A stretch of DNA of 64,000 nucleotides. Origin: Caulobacteraceae bacterium (GTDB lineage Bacteria > Pseudomonadota > Alphaproteobacteria > Caulobacterales > Caulobacteraceae). Below are positions 55,700-64,000 of this stretch, piece by piece. The stretch is from assembly GCA_947441065.1 (NCBI GenBank), contig CANESI010000006.1:29253-93252 (forward strand), given 5' to 3'. The notes below the pieces were generated by a model. The model was not told the DNA's origin and searched no databases. It saw only the letters and a list, made by a program, of their open reading frames with translations. Both the position numbers and the translations under genes were made by a program. The first letter of the stretch is position 1, and each line of letters starts with the position of its first letter.

Positions 55700-56938
55700 A
55701 TGACTGAAGCTTGGATCATCGACGCCTGCCGCACCCCACGCGGTATTGGCAAGGTCGGCAAGGGCGCACTCGCCGACATTCACCCTCAGCAGCTTGGGGC
55801 CACGGTCCTGAAGGCGCTGAAGGAGCGGAATAATCTCAACACCGCCGATGTCGGCGATGTGATCTGGGGCTGTAGCTCGCAGCGTGGCCCTCAGGGCGGC
55901 GATATGGGCCGTATGTCGGCTCTGGACGCTGGCTATGATGTCCGCTCCAGCGGCGTGACCCTCGACCGTTTCTGCGGTTCGGGCATCACCGTGGTCAACC
56001 TCGCTGCCGCCACCATCATGGCTGGCATGGAAGATCTGGTTGTGGCCGGTGGCTGCGAAATGATGTCGATGGCCGGTCGCCGCACCAGCGATGACGGCCC
56101 GCCCATGATGGACGGTGGCAATCTGCGCCTTCGCGCCAGCCATCCTCAGTCCAACCAAGGCGTTTGCGCTGACGCGATCGCCACCTTGGAAGGCATCAGC
56201 CGCGAAGCCGTGGACGATCTGGCCCTCGAAAGCCAGCGCCGCGCCGCCGTCGCCATCGCCGAAGGCCGCTTCGACAAGAGCCTGGTGCCCGTCTATCATG
56301 AAGATGGCACCTTGGCGCTCGACCGCGAAGAGTTCCCCCGTCCCCAGACCACCCGCGAAGGTCTGGCCGCGCTGAAGCCTTCGTTCGAGGCCATGGCCGA
56401 CTTCCCGCTCGACGATAAGGGCACGACCTATCGCAAGCTGATCTTGCAGGTCCATAATGGCCTCGACATCAAGCACATCCACCATGCAGGCAACTCGTCC
56501 GGCGTTGTGGACGGTTCCGGCGCTCTGCTGCTGGCCTCGCCGACCTATGCGACGAAGCATGGCATGAAGCCACGCGCTCGCGTCATCACCTCGGTCAATA
56601 TGGGTGACAGCCCAACCCTGATGCTGAACGCGCCGGTTCCTGCCGCCCGTAAGGCTCTGGCCAAGGCTGGTCTGACCGTGGACGATATCGATCTGTGGGA
56701 AATCAACGAAGCCTTCGCCGTGGTGGCGGAAAAGTTCATCCGTGACCTGCGCCTTGACCGCGACAAGGTCAATGTCAATGGCGGCGCCATGGCCCTGGGT
56801 CACCCCATCGGTGCGACCGGTTCCATGCTGATCGGCACGATCTTGGATGAGTTGGAACGCCGCGACCTCAAGCGCGGTCTGGTCACCATGTGCGCCGCTG
56901 GCGGCATGGCCCCCGCCATCATCATCGAGCGTATGTAA
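55700..56938 (+). CDS. Acetyl-CoA acetyltransferase family thiolase
   Basis: The 412-residue thiolase has nucleophile C92 in DRFCGSGI, the NEAFAVVAEK motif with catalytic His region, GGAMALGHPIGATGSM, and second Cys in CAAGGMAPA. It condenses or cleaves acyl-CoA with CoA. A GGGAGAAG site precedes ATG 55700. With the crotonase it forms a beta-oxidation-type pair, and a clear terminator ends the unit. Confidence 0.92.
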   Translation: MTEAWIIDACRTPRGIGKVGKGALADIHPQQLGATVLKALKERNNLNTADVGDVIWGCSSQRGPQGGDMGRMSALDAGYDVRSSGVTLDRFCGSGITVVNLAAATIMAGMEDLVVAGGCEMMSMAGRRTSDDGPPMMDGGNLRLRASHPQSNQGVCADAIATLEGISREAVDDLALESQRRAAVAIAEGRFDKSLVPVYHEDGTLALDREEFPRPQTTREGLAALKPSFEAMADFPLDDKGTTYRKLILQVHNGLDIKHIHHAGNSSGVVDGSGALLLASPTYATKHGMKPRARVITSVNMGDSPTLMLNAPVPAARKALAKAGLTVDDIDLWEINEAFAVVAEKFIRDLRLDRDKVNVNGGAMALGHPIGATGSMLIGTILDELERRDLKRGLVTMCAAGGMAPAIIIERM

Positions 56939-56963
56939 GATCTAGACGCTTGATTTAAGACCA

Positions 56964-56993
56964 AGGGCCTCTGCGAAAGCAGGGGCCCTTTTT
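56964..56993. terminator. Intrinsic terminator after the thiolase gene
   Basis: An 11-bp stem (one G-T wobble) with arms at 56964-56974 and 56979-56989, a GAAA loop and a run of five T at 56989-56993. Outer bases CCAAG/CTTGG extend the pairing. Confidence 0.92.
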
Positions 56994-56998
56994 CTTGG

Positions 56999-58300
56999 TC
57001 AGAGGGCGGCGATGAGGTCCTGTTCAATCGCCCACAGCCGGTCCTGACCCCAGCGGGCCTCGCCGTCATTGATGCGAAAGGACGGCACGCCCCAAAGACC
57101 GCCCGCAAACATCTCTTCGCGATTAGCCTCTGCCATGGCGCGCCAGCTCTCATCGGCCAGAGCGGCCTTGACGGTGGCATCGCTCACCCCCGCGCGCTGG
57201 GCCAGCTGCGCTAGCCCAGCCTCGGTCGTGGCATCGATCCCGTCGGCAAAGGCACCTTGCGTAAACGACAGGGCAAAGTCATAGGCCTGCCCCTCTTGGA
57301 TCGCATGGTGCAGCACAGCCAGACCGCGTTCGACCCCTAGGCCGACCGGATCGACCATGGTGCCATAACGCAGGCCCACGCGCTCGGCCTCACGCTTGGT
57401 GTCCATGGTGATGTAATACTGTTTCGCGCGCGGCACCGGCAGGCCGCGCATGACCATCGGCATGATGAAACGCAGGCGCAGCTCGGCCCCATAGTGATCG
57501 GCCAAGGCCTTGGCGCGCGGCAGGCAAATATAGCTGTAGGGACTGCGGAACGAGATGAAAGCGTGCAGCACGGGCTGCGGCTTGGCGGTCTTGCCCTTGG
57601 CCTTGGGTACTGCGCCGAGGGTGATCTCATGGGCGGGATAGTTGGGCGCGCCTCCGGTGCGGTCTAAACCCTGCTGGTTCAGGCGGCTTTCCAAGAAATG
57701 CAGGCGATCCACGCCCCAGTACCATTCGCCCTCAAACTGGAAGGTGGCCCCCAGATAGTGACCCAGTGACAGGCGAAGGGCTTGGCCCCCTTCCTGCTGG
57801 ACCTTGGCGGCTTCAGGGGTGGCCAGCGGTAAGCCTGACAGGGCGGTCTTGTCATTGGCCCAAAGGGCCGCGCCGATCTTGACCGCGTCAGACAGGAAGG
57901 TCCCGCCCTCAAGGGCTGCCGTCAGGGCGCGATTGGCCAGATCGGTCATCTCGTCCGAGGGCAGGCTGGCTGTAGCCGGAAGGTCTAGCCCATTGACCGA
58001 GGCCAGCAGCGCCGCATCGCGAAGGCCCCATCCGGCCAGCTTCTCGCGCTCTGGCGCAGCCGCTTCAATCGGGGCTGGGACCAGATGACAGCGAAGGTCG
58101 ACATCATAGCGGGCGGCGAACTGTCCAAGGGCTTGGGCGGTCAGATGGCTATAGGGATCGGCGGCCTCATGGAAATAGTGCACGACGGGGCGAGCCCCCT
58201 TCAGTTGCCGGACCATGGCGCGGGTCTGGCGGGCGTTCTGACGCAGTTTGGGACTGGTCATCACCGTGGTCACGGTCCGCATAAGAAAGGCTTTGATCAT
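56999..58300 (-). CDS. Tandem DsbA/HCCA-isomerase-fold protein
   Basis: The 433-residue protein contains two thioredoxin-fold DsbA/kappa-GST domains in one chain. The first starts at YFHEAADPYSHLTAQAL (about residue 42) and ends at GEWYWGVDRL; the second starts at HAFISFRSPYSYICLPRAKAL (about 247) and ends at FAGGLWGVPSFRINDGEARWGQDRL. The active-site position is Asp-Pro-Tyr-Ser in the first and Arg-Ser-Pro-Tyr-Ser in the second, with no CXXC pair, so a disulfide oxidase role is unlikely. Each domain resembles the single-domain paralogue at 28980-29588. Function is unknown; glutathione-linked chemistry is plausible. Confidence 0.83.
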   Translation of the reverse strand: MIKAFLMRTVTTVMTSPKLRQNARQTRAMVRQLKGARPVVHYFHEAADPYSHLTAQALGQFAARYDVDLRCHLVPAPIEAAAPEREKLAGWGLRDAALLASVNGLDLPATASLPSDEMTDLANRALTAALEGGTFLSDAVKIGAALWANDKTALSGLPLATPEAAKVQQEGGQALRLSLGHYLGATFQFEGEWYWGVDRLHFLESRLNQQGLDRTGGAPNYPAHEITLGAVPKAKGKTAKPQPVLHAFISFRSPYSYICLPRAKALADHYGAELRLRFIMPMVMRGLPVPRAKQYYITMDTKREAERVGLRYGTMVDPVGLGVERGLAVLHHAIQEGQAYDFALSFTQGAFADGIDATTEAGLAQLAQRAGVSDATVKAALADESWRAMAEANREEMFAGGLWGVPSFRINDGEARWGQDRLWAIEQDLIAAL

Positions 58301-58451
58301 GACCCTGAAGGTTCCTGCTGTTGTCGAGGCGCTTATGGCCTTTCACGTGCCAAATTATGGCCCTGTGGTCCGATAGGTCAATCCAAGGCTTGACGATCTG
58401 GAGAGTTAATGGCGCTATCCATGTCAAAATAAACATCTGGAGGAAACCCTC

Positions 58452-58865
58452 ATGAACGTCGTCAACGCCGTCTATCCTGAACCCGAACAGGCCAAGGCCT
58501 TTTTTACCGGCGAAGAGGATGGTCCCTTCGTGATGGTCAATCTGCTCAGGTTCAAACCCAAGGCCACCTATGAGGACGGCTCCAATCCTGACATGACCGG
58601 CAAGGAAGCCTATCAGATCTATGGCGACGCGGTGGCCAAGTTGGTTGAGGGCTTGGGCGGTAAGATCCGTTTTAGTGGTGATGTGACCGGCCTGATGCTG
58701 GGCGAGGTAGAAGACCTATGGGACATGGTGGCTCTGGCCGAATATCCCTCCCTCGCCGCCTTCCGCGCCATGGCGGTTTCACCCGAGATGCAGGCCATAG
58801 GCCATCACCGCTCGGCGGGTCTTGCGGGTCAGTTGAACATCAAGACCAAATCTGTTCGCGACTAG
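58452..58865 (+). CDS. DUF1330 domain protein
   Basis: The 137-residue alpha/beta barrel-like protein has the DUF1330 pattern FVMVNLLRFKPKATYEDGS...GKEAYQIYGDAVAKLVEGLGGK...DMVALAEYPSLAAFRAM. The family resembles dimeric ferredoxin-like-fold enzymes and has no defined activity. A strong GGAGG site precedes ATG 58452. It stands alone, divergent from the tandem DsbA-fold gene. Confidence 0.82.
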   Translation: MNVVNAVYPEPEQAKAFFTGEEDGPFVMVNLLRFKPKATYEDGSNPDMTGKEAYQIYGDAVAKLVEGLGGKIRFSGDVTGLMLGEVEDLWDMVALAEYPSLAAFRAMAVSPEMQAIGHHRSAGLAGQLNIKTKSVRD

Positions 58866-59054
58866 GGTCAGGGGCACCCTCGCCCTTCCGTCCGTTTTCC
58901 CCGCGAAGGCGGGGACCCAGACCCTTTCACTCAGATGGGAAGGGACCCGCTGGAATTCTGTTTTGCGGGAACGTGCCGGAGGGGGAAGTGGATGAATACC
59001 CCCCACTCCCAACCCTCTCCCCCTCAAGGGGGGAAAGGGCTTTATTTAATCATC

Positions 59055-59086
59055 GCGTCATTGCGAGCGTCGCGAAGCAATGACGC
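59055..59086. repeat. REP-like palindrome, second copy
   Basis: Perfect 10-bp arms GCGTCATTGC / GCAATGACGC enclose GAGCGTCGCGAA. Core matches the arm of the 8373-8465 repeat. Confidence 0.8.
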
Positions 59087-59125
59087 GGAAGAAGCGAGGA
59101 CATAGGGCAGGGTGAGGAAACAGGA

Positions 59126-59226
59126 CCCCCTACCCCGGCTTCGCCGGTACTTCCCCCAGAGGGGGAAGATTTAAAGCGTCAAGATCTTCCCCCTCTGGGG
59201 GAAGTGGCCCGAAGGGCCGAAGGGGG
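59126..59226. repeat. Four-hairpin palindromic element, intergenic copy
   Basis: This 101-bp copy lies just after the truA stop. Stems: CCGG/CCGG, CTTCCCCC/GGGGGAAG twice, GGCC/GGCC, with CCCCCT/AGGGGG ends. Nearly identical in layout to the copy at 52910. Confidence 0.87.
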
Positions 59227-59247
59227 CCTTGTTGCCTCGCCCAACCC

Positions 59248-59985
59248 TCAATAACCCACCCCGGTCAGATAGAGCCCATCGGCCGGGGCCACAGGGCCGC
59301 AGGCTTGGCGGTCGCGGGCTTCGAGTAGGGCCTTGATGTCCGCCGCTGTCCAACGCCCGATGCCGACCTGACACAGGCTTCCCGCCATAGAACGAACCTG
59401 ACGATGCAGGAATGAGCGCGCTTCAAAGACCAGATGCACCTCTTGGCCCTCACGCCACACCCGCGCCACATCCAGCGTCTTGAGCGGGGATCTGGATTGG
59501 CACTGCATGTCGCGAAAGGTGGTGAAGTCATGATGACCGACCAGCACCTGCGCGGCCTCATTCATCGCCTCAACATCAATCGGTCGCCTCACATGCCAGA
59601 CCCGGCCCTGATCGACGGCCGGGGGGCTGCGACGGTTGAGGATGCGATAGAGATATCGCCGCCCCGTGGCCGAAAAGCGGGCATGGAAATCATCAGCAAC
59701 CTTCTCGGCCTCAAGGATCGAGATCGGCTGGGGCATCAGATAGGCATTGAGCGCATCGCGCACCACAGCGGGGCGCCAATCGTGCTCCAGATCCATATGG
59801 ATGACCTGTCCAGTAGCGTGGACGCCGGTGTCGGTCCGGCCAGCCCCTATGAGGCGAATCTTTTGGCCGCTAAAGCCTAGCACGGCCTTCTCGATGGCCC
59901 CTTGGATCGAAGGCAAGCGCTCCTGCGCCTGAAAGCCGCGATAGGGGCGGCCATCATATTCGACGAGAAGACGATAGCGCGGCAT
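59248..59985 (-). CDS. truA: tRNA pseudouridine(38-40) synthase TruA
   Basis: The 245-residue enzyme has catalytic D52 in [14 protein letters not shown] and the conserved [13 protein letters not shown] and [17 protein letters not shown] segments. It makes pseudouridine at positions 38-40 of the tRNA anticodon arm. Its ATG shares one base with the fmt stop, so fmt-truA is an operon, as in many alphaproteobacteria. Confidence 0.95.
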   Translation of the reverse strand: MPRYRLLVEYDGRPYRGFQAQERLPSIQGAIEKAVLGFSGQKIRLIGAGRTDTGVHATGQVIHMDLEHDWRPAVVRDALNAYLMPQPISILEAEKVADDFHARFSATGRRYLYRILNRRSPPAVDQGRVWHVRRPIDVEAMNEAAQVLVGHHDFTTFRDMQCQSRSPLKTLDVARVWREGQEVHLVFEARSFLHRQVRSMAGSLCQVGIGRWTAADIKALLEARDRQACGPVAPADGLYLTGVGY

Positions 59986-60911
59986 CAGACGAGCCGGGTT
60001 CCAGCGGCTAGGGCAAAGCCGCGTACAAAGATCTCGGCCTCTTGCGCCGCCTTGCCCTCACGCTGCGCCCGCAAGAGCCGGACCGCGCCAGTGCCGCAGG
60101 CGATCAGCAGTTGCTCATCCAACACCTCGCCGGGCGCACCTGAGGCTGGCTCGACCCGCGATAAGAGGGCCTTGATCCTCACAGGGCCCTTTTCACCGGG
60201 CGCCTCAAACCAAGCCCCCGGAAAGGGCGACAGGCCGCGAATGTGACAATCGACCTGCTCGGCAGATAGGGACCAGTCAATGCGCGCCTCTGCAGGCTTG
60301 ATCTTCTTGGCATAGGTGATGCCGTCGAGCGGCTGCGCCATCTCCACGGCTGCACCGCGCTCCACTGCCGCGAGGGCGCGCGGTGCCAGATGGGCACCTA
60401 CAGCGGCCAAGCGCTCATGCAGGCTGCCGGACGTATCGAGCGGTTCGATTCGGACCGTTTCGGACAGCAGCACCGGTCCCTCGTCCAGACCCTCGCTCAT
60501 ATGCATGACCTGAACGCCGGTGACCGCATCGCCCGCCATGATCGCACGCTGGATCGGGGCCGCACCGCGCCAGCGGGGCAGGAGCGAAGCATGGAGGTTG
60601 AAACAGCCCAGACGCGGCGCATCGAGCACCTCTTTCAGCAAGATCTGGCCATAGGCGACGATGACAGCGGCATCCAGATCCAGCGCCTGAAAGGCGGCGA
60701 TCTCCTCTGGAGCCTTCATCGACGCGGGCGTGCGGACCGTTAGGCCAAGGCTGTCGGCAAAGGCGTGAACCGGGGAAGGTTTGAGCTCTTGGCCCCTGCC
60801 GCGCGGGGCGGGGGGCTGAGAATAGACCGCCACGACCTCATGCCCTGCGGCGACCAACTCGGCCAGGGTTTGAACGGAGAAATCAGGGGTGCCCATGAAA
60901 GCAATACGCAT
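59985..60911 (-). CDS. fmt: Methionyl-tRNA formyltransferase
   Basis: The 308-residue enzyme has the formyl-folate-binding motif [15 protein letters not shown] and the active-site [20 protein letters not shown] (catalytic Asn and His, about residues 108-110), with [10 protein letters not shown] downstream. A C-terminal tRNA-binding domain is present. It formylates initiator methionyl-tRNA. The usual def neighbour is not adjacent; a MATE pump lies upstream (32 bases). Confidence 0.95.
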   Translation of the reverse strand: MRIAFMGTPDFSVQTLAELVAAGHEVVAVYSQPPAPRGRGQELKPSPVHAFADSLGLTVRTPASMKAPEEIAAFQALDLDAAVIVAYGQILLKEVLDAPRLGCFNLHASLLPRWRGAAPIQRAIMAGDAVTGVQVMHMSEGLDEGPVLLSETVRIEPLDTSGSLHERLAAVGAHLAPRALAAVERGAAVEMAQPLDGITYAKKIKPAEARIDWSLSAEQVDCHIRGLSPFPGAWFEAPGEKGPVRIKALLSRVEPASGAPGEVLDEQLLIACGTGAVRLLRAQREGKAAQEAEIFVRGFALAAGTRLV

Positions 60912-60943
60912 AGCCGCTCTTTACCCTTCGGCGCGCCGAGAGG

Positions 60944-62380
60944 CTAGACCGTGATGGCCTCAGGATTGTTTGAGGTCCGGGTAAGCCACTCAAACCGCAG
61001 GCCCATGGCCACAGCCGCCACGGACAGGCCCGCCGCAAGGCCGATCCAGACCCCAAAGCCCTTAAGATCAAAGGGAATGGCCAAGATCAGGCAGATCGGT
61101 GCGCCCACCAGCCAGTAGCTCGCCCCCGCAATGATCATCGGCACCCGCGCGTCCTTCATCCCCCGCAGGGCCAGACCGCCGATCACTTGGAGGGCGTCAA
61201 AGATCTGAAAGGCAGCGGCGATCATCAAAAACTGGGTGGCATAGGTGATGACCTGCGTCTCTTGGGTGGTCGGCGTTCCGAAATAGAGGCTGGCGATCTG
61301 ACGACCGGCAAAGGCCATGGCGACACCGCACAGGCTGATGAACCCGACCCCCACGACCATCGCGACAAATCCTGACAGGCGCGCGGCGGCCATATCGCCT
61401 CGGCCAGTCGCCAGCCCGACCCGCACAGTCGCGGCCATACCAATGCCGAGCGGCACCATAAAGGTCACCGAGGCAAAGTTCAGCGCCACCTGATGGGCGG
61501 CCAATTGATCGGTACCAAAGGTGCCCATCACCAGGGTCATGACATTGAACAACATGGCCTCAAAGATCATGGTCATGCCAATGGGGACGCCCAGACGAAA
61601 GACCTCGGTCAGCAACCTATGGGCCGGGACGAACAGACCCTTGAACGGCTGATAGACGCGAAGGTCCGGATCAAACCGGATAATCAGCACCATAGCGACA
61701 AAGCTGAAAATGCCTGAACTGGCCGTCGAGATCCCGGCCCCGACCATCTCCAGGCGCGGAAAGCCAAAATGACCAAAGATCAGCGCATAGTTGGCGAGGG
61801 CGTTCCACAGGATCGTGGCCAACATGACCCACATGGCCGCCCTTGGCTTTCCGGTGGCGGTGGCAAAGTTGCGTAAGACCAAAAAGCCCAGCGTAAAGGG
61901 CATGCCAATGGCCAAGACGCTGACAAACTGCCCCGCGCCCTTGGCCAGCACGGGGTCCTGACCCAGATGCAACAGGATCCATTCGGCGGAGACGAGCAGA
62001 GCCGCCATCGGTAGGGCCAAGAGGGCCACAGCCCACAGTCCCATCCGCACAATGGTGCGCACCGCCTCGCGATTGTTCGGATCGGCCCCCAGACTTTGCG
62101 CGATCATCGGCGAGACCGCTGAAGACGGCCCGGCCCCGATCAGCCACGCAAAATAATAGATCGTGCCGCCAATCGCTCCAGCGGCCAGCGCGGTCTGGCT
62201 CAAACGGCCCAGCATGATCACGTCGGTGGTCATCACCGCCATCTGCGCCAACTGGGTAAAGACCAGCGGAATGGCGAGGGTCACCAGCGCCACCGTCTCC
62301 ACGCGCCAAGCCTTCCACCGCGATGGGGCGGCGGCAACAGGCGAGATTGAGGGCGATGTCAAAGGGTCAGTCACGGTCAT
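60944..62380 (-). CDS. MATE-family multidrug/Na+ efflux transporter (NorM-like)
   Basis: The 478-residue integral membrane protein has 12 predicted helices in two homologous halves. Typical NorM segments are LAQMAVMTTDVIMLGRLSQTALAAGAIGG in helix 1-2 and the matching PIGMTMIFEAMLFNVMTLVMGTFGTDQLAAHQVALN in the second half. It extrudes cationic drugs using Na+ or H+. It precedes fmt on the same strand and could share its transcript, although no functional link is known. Confidence 0.9.
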   Translation of the reverse strand: MTVTDPLTSPSISPVAAAPSRWKAWRVETVALVTLAIPLVFTQLAQMAVMTTDVIMLGRLSQTALAAGAIGGTIYYFAWLIGAGPSSAVSPMIAQSLGADPNNREAVRTIVRMGLWAVALLALPMAALLVSAEWILLHLGQDPVLAKGAGQFVSVLAIGMPFTLGFLVLRNFATATGKPRAAMWVMLATILWNALANYALIFGHFGFPRLEMVGAGISTASSGIFSFVAMVLIIRFDPDLRVYQPFKGLFVPAHRLLTEVFRLGVPIGMTMIFEAMLFNVMTLVMGTFGTDQLAAHQVALNFASVTFMVPLGIGMAATVRVGLATGRGDMAAARLSGFVAMVVGVGFISLCGVAMAFAGRQIASLYFGTPTTQETQVITYATQFLMIAAAFQIFDALQVIGGLALRGMKDARVPMIIAGASYWLVGAPICLILAIPFDLKGFGVWIGLAAGLSVAAVAMGLRFEWLTRTSNNPEAITV

Positions 62381-62499
62381 TCTTCAATCTAGGGCGGCCC
62401 AAGGACCAGACGGGCTAGGGCGTAGCGCACGGGGTAAACCGGGTGCCCTCCATTGTCAAAGTCCGGGCTAGTCTTGGTTTGGAAAAACCACCTACCCAT

Positions 62500-62515
62500 G
62501 GTAAGCATTCTTACC
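62500..62515. promoter_or_regulatory. Stem-loop pair upstream of a small ORF
   Basis: GGTAAG/CTTACC around CATT, with a second inverted repeat TGGTTT/AAACCA at 62475-62490. They precede the small gene at 62536 by 20-45 bases. Either operator or leader structure. Confidence 0.35.
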
Positions 62516-62535
62516 AGCATTTCGGCAGTGAACGA

Positions 62536-62724
62536 ATGGATCCCAACGACCAAAACCATGAGGCCAACGCCACCGGCAAGGGCCTGACAGGGGAGATCAC
62601 GCAGCCCGCTTCGATGGCGAGCGCCCTGATGCAGATCGCCCGCGATAGCGCCGGTCTTTTCAAACATCCCTATGACCAGATCGATCACGGCACTTGGCTC
62701 TATGATGATCTGGGCCTGCCCTAA
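62536..62724 (+). CDS. Small conserved-looking protein, unknown function
   Basis: The 62-residue product is hydrophilic, with an N-terminal polar part (MDPNDQNHEANATGK) and a helical then acidic C-terminus (LMQIARDSAGLFKHPYDQIDHGTWLYDDLGLP). I do not recognise a family. ATG 62536 is preferred over an ORF start 31 codons earlier because the upstream part overlaps two stem-loops and lacks a ribosome site. It ends 12 bases before the convergent dCTP deaminase gene. A real gene is likely but not certain. Confidence 0.5.
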   Translation: MDPNDQNHEANATGKGLTGEITQPASMASALMQIARDSAGLFKHPYDQIDHGTWLYDDLGLP

Positions 62725-62736
62725 AACCCTAACCCC

Positions 62737-63753
62737 TCACCAGTCCTTAAAGTGCTTGGACAGTTTCAGGCCTTGGCGCTGATAGTGCGAGCCGCCGGTG
62801 CCATAGAGGCGGTTGGGGCGGGCTAGGAGCGGTTCATAGACGAGGCGAGCGACCGTCTGGCCGTCTTCGAGCAGGAAGGGGGTCTCGTGGCTGCGGACCT
62901 CGAGAACGCCGCGCGATCCGACGCCGCCTGCCTCTTCGGTGCCAAATCCCGGATCGAAAAACCCTGCATAGTGGACGCGAAACTCGCCGACCGAGGGATC
63001 AATCGGGGTCATTTCGGCGGCTTGAAGGACCGGGATCTCTACGGCTTCTTTCGAGGCCAGAATGTAGAACTCGCCCGGATCGAGCATTAGTTCGCCTCGG
63101 CGCGGCTCCAACGGCTCCCAAAAATCGCGCGGATCATGGCCGCCCACATTGTCCAGATCGATAACGCCGGAATGGCGACGGGCCCGATAGCCGGCCAGAT
63201 CACCGGTCAGATCGACCCCGACACTGCGGGTCTCAAGATGGGCGGGCTGACCCTGTTTGAGCCGAAGCTGGTTTAGCCGCGTGCCGGTGCGCACGAGGAT
63301 GGAAAAGGTCTGGGGCGCGATTTCAATATAGAGCGGGCCATCATAGCCGCTGGCCACATCGTCAAAGGCGCGGCTGTGATCGGTCAAGAGGCGCACAAAG
63401 ACATCAATGCGTCCGGTCGAGCTCTTAGGATTGCCGCGCGCGGAAAGGCCCGGTGAAAGCTGAAGACGCTCTTGCACCTCCGCAATATAGACGCAGCCAC
63501 GCTCCAGCACCGCACCCTTGGACAGGTCGATCTCGTGCATGGCCACATCGGCCATCCTTTGGCGCACCGTGCGGTGAAGGCCGGGCAGGAACGAGGCCCG
63601 GATACGCCAGCAGCGCAGGCCAAGGCGCAGGTCCAGACTGGCTGGCTGAACCTGATCGGCGTCAAAGGCGCTCAACGACGTGATCGCGCCCTCGGCAATC
63701 AGCGCGTCAATCGATTGGCTGGGCAAAATGCCCGATGAAAGTTGCTCACTCAT
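62737..63753 (-). CDS. dcd: 2'-deoxycytidine 5'-triphosphate deaminase, double-length form
   Basis: The 338-residue protein has two tandem dUTPase-like domains, in contrast to about 190 residues for E. coli Dcd. Landmarks are PASLDLRLG near residue 40 and the SARGNPKSSTGRIDVFVRL active-site segment (about 120) in the first half, and HYAGFFDPGFG (about 260) with HETPFLLEDGQ in the second. It deaminates dCTP to dUTP for thymidylate synthesis. ATG 63753 begins at the conserved start, while the ORF runs 59 codons further into the metZ promoter. It is divergent from metZ, an arrangement known in alphaproteobacteria. Confidence 0.88.
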   Translation of the reverse strand: MSEQLSSGILPSQSIDALIAEGAITSLSAFDADQVQPASLDLRLGLRCWRIRASFLPGLHRTVRQRMADVAMHEIDLSKGAVLERGCVYIAEVQERLQLSPGLSARGNPKSSTGRIDVFVRLLTDHSRAFDDVASGYDGPLYIEIAPQTFSILVRTGTRLNQLRLKQGQPAHLETRSVGVDLTGDLAGYRARRHSGVIDLDNVGGHDPRDFWEPLEPRRGELMLDPGEFYILASKEAVEIPVLQAAEMTPIDPSVGEFRVHYAGFFDPGFGTEEAGGVGSRGVLEVRSHETPFLLEDGQTVARLVYEPLLARPNRLYGTGGSHYQRQGLKLSKHFKDW

Positions 63754-63896
63754 TGGCGCGACAGTCCGCGACTCCCTGCCGAATGGCAAGTCTTCAGGTG
63801 CCGCCAAGGCCAAGATCATGGCCAGCGCCAAGACGCCCCCTTGACCTGACCCCCTTCGATGCCTTTGATGCCGCGCGCTTTGAGAAGGAAATTGCG

Positions 63897-64000
63897 ATGT
63901 CTGAAGATCCGAAGACTTGGGAAGCAGCAACTCGTTTGGTTCGCGGCGGCACCATGCGCTCGGCGTTCAATGAGACCTCTGAAGCGCTCTATCTGACCCA
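63897..64000 (+). CDS. metZ: O-succinylhomoserine sulfhydrylase MetZ (5' end only)
   Basis: Only the first 34 codons lie in the window. The start MSEDPKTWEAATRLVRGGTM, with SAFNETSEALYLT after it, is characteristic of alphaproteobacterial MetZ, a PLP enzyme making homocysteine from O-succinylhomoserine and sulfide. An AAGGA site (63885-63889) is 7 bases before ATG 63897. No SAM riboswitch is recognisable in the 143-base divergent region shared with dcd. Confidence 0.85.
   Translation, partial: MSEDPKTWEAATRLVRGGTMRSAFNETSEALYLT

Larger units (their letters stand above)
58866..59247. repeat. 382-base intergenic block made almost entirely of repeats
   Basis: No gene is seen. In order it holds a hairpin repeat (58892-58925, CCCCGCGAAGGCGGGG core, shared with 53025-53060), a GGGGGAAAGGG-type palindrome near 58995-59040, a REP-like palindrome (59055-59086) and the four-hairpin element (59126-59226). 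Confidence 0.75.

Noticed and set aside
55673-56803. 376-codon open frame opposite the thiolase gene
   Set aside because: Antisense shadow with His/Gly-rich composition; thiolase motifs are complete on the plus strand.
58866-59247. Repeat block as a CRISPR array or phage remnant
   Set aside because: Repeats are of different families and sizes with no regular spacer length, cas gene or integrase.
63754-63896. Possible SAM-II riboswitch before metZ
   Set aside because: The SAM-II core and its pseudoknot sequences are not present; only an ordinary promoter-sized gap is seen.

Overview
The window is a dense stretch of chromosome (my estimate is about 60% G+C) from an alphaproteobacterium, most likely of the Caulobacterales or a near relative. 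Pointers are a PodJ-like coiled-coil/SEL1 polarity protein, a zwf-edd-glk-eda Entner-Doudoroff operon, a double-length dCTP deaminase divergent from metZ, and alphaproteobacterial REP-like repeats. I call 56 protein genes, the first and last cut by the window edges. I found no rRNA, tRNA, CRISPR array, insertion sequence or prophage.

Layout. 1-13.8 kb is a catabolic region: a Rieske oxygenase / Cys-Met-type PLP enzyme / FAD oxidoreductase operon with a divergent LysR gene, a zinc-type dehydrogenase, a 3-hydroxyisobutyrate-dehydrogenase-like gene with a PuuC-like aldehyde dehydrogenase, a second LysR gene, and an aldehyde dehydrogenase / enolase-superfamily / GMC-oxidoreductase operon. 14-18 kb holds a secreted alpha/beta hydrolase, a cold-shock protein, a SpoU RNA methyltransferase and a TetR-thioesterase pair. 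18-27.6 kb holds an Lhr-type helicase with the PdeM phosphoesterase, a TSUP / TIGR02186 / DUF3429 membrane operon, the PodJ-like protein and an MprF-like lysyltransferase. 27.8-31.6 kb is an acyl-CoA dehydrogenase operon. 31.6-37 kb carries glutathione-dependent formaldehyde dehydrogenase and a 2-oxo-acid dehydrogenase E1-E2 pair with a divergent Lrp/AsnC regulator. 37-45 kb is mostly transporters (FHS sugar, DctA, NRAMP-related) plus an alkylsulfatase. 45.3-50.2 kb is the Entner-Doudoroff operon. 50.5-64 kb is mixed: aminotransferase, dapE, acyltransferase, thioesterase, crotonase, thiolase, a tandem thioredoxin-fold protein, truA-fmt, a MATE pump, dCTP deaminase and metZ.

How the genes work together. 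Sugar entry, glucokinase and the Entner-Doudoroff steps lead to pyruvate, and the E1-E2 pair would convert pyruvate or another 2-oxo acid to acyl-CoA. Several beta-oxidation-type genes feed the same pool. The first 14 kb looks like regulated oxidation of small amine, alcohol or sugar-acid compounds whose substrates cannot be read from sequence.

The most unusual signal is a family of about 101-103 bp elements made of four consecutive hairpins. Two copies are intergenic (52910-53010 and 59126-59226). A third (33701-33803) lies in frame inside the E2 gene, where it encodes about 35 residues of the linker between the lipoyl and peripheral-subunit-binding domains. Other palindromic repeats lie mostly at 3' ends and between convergent genes.
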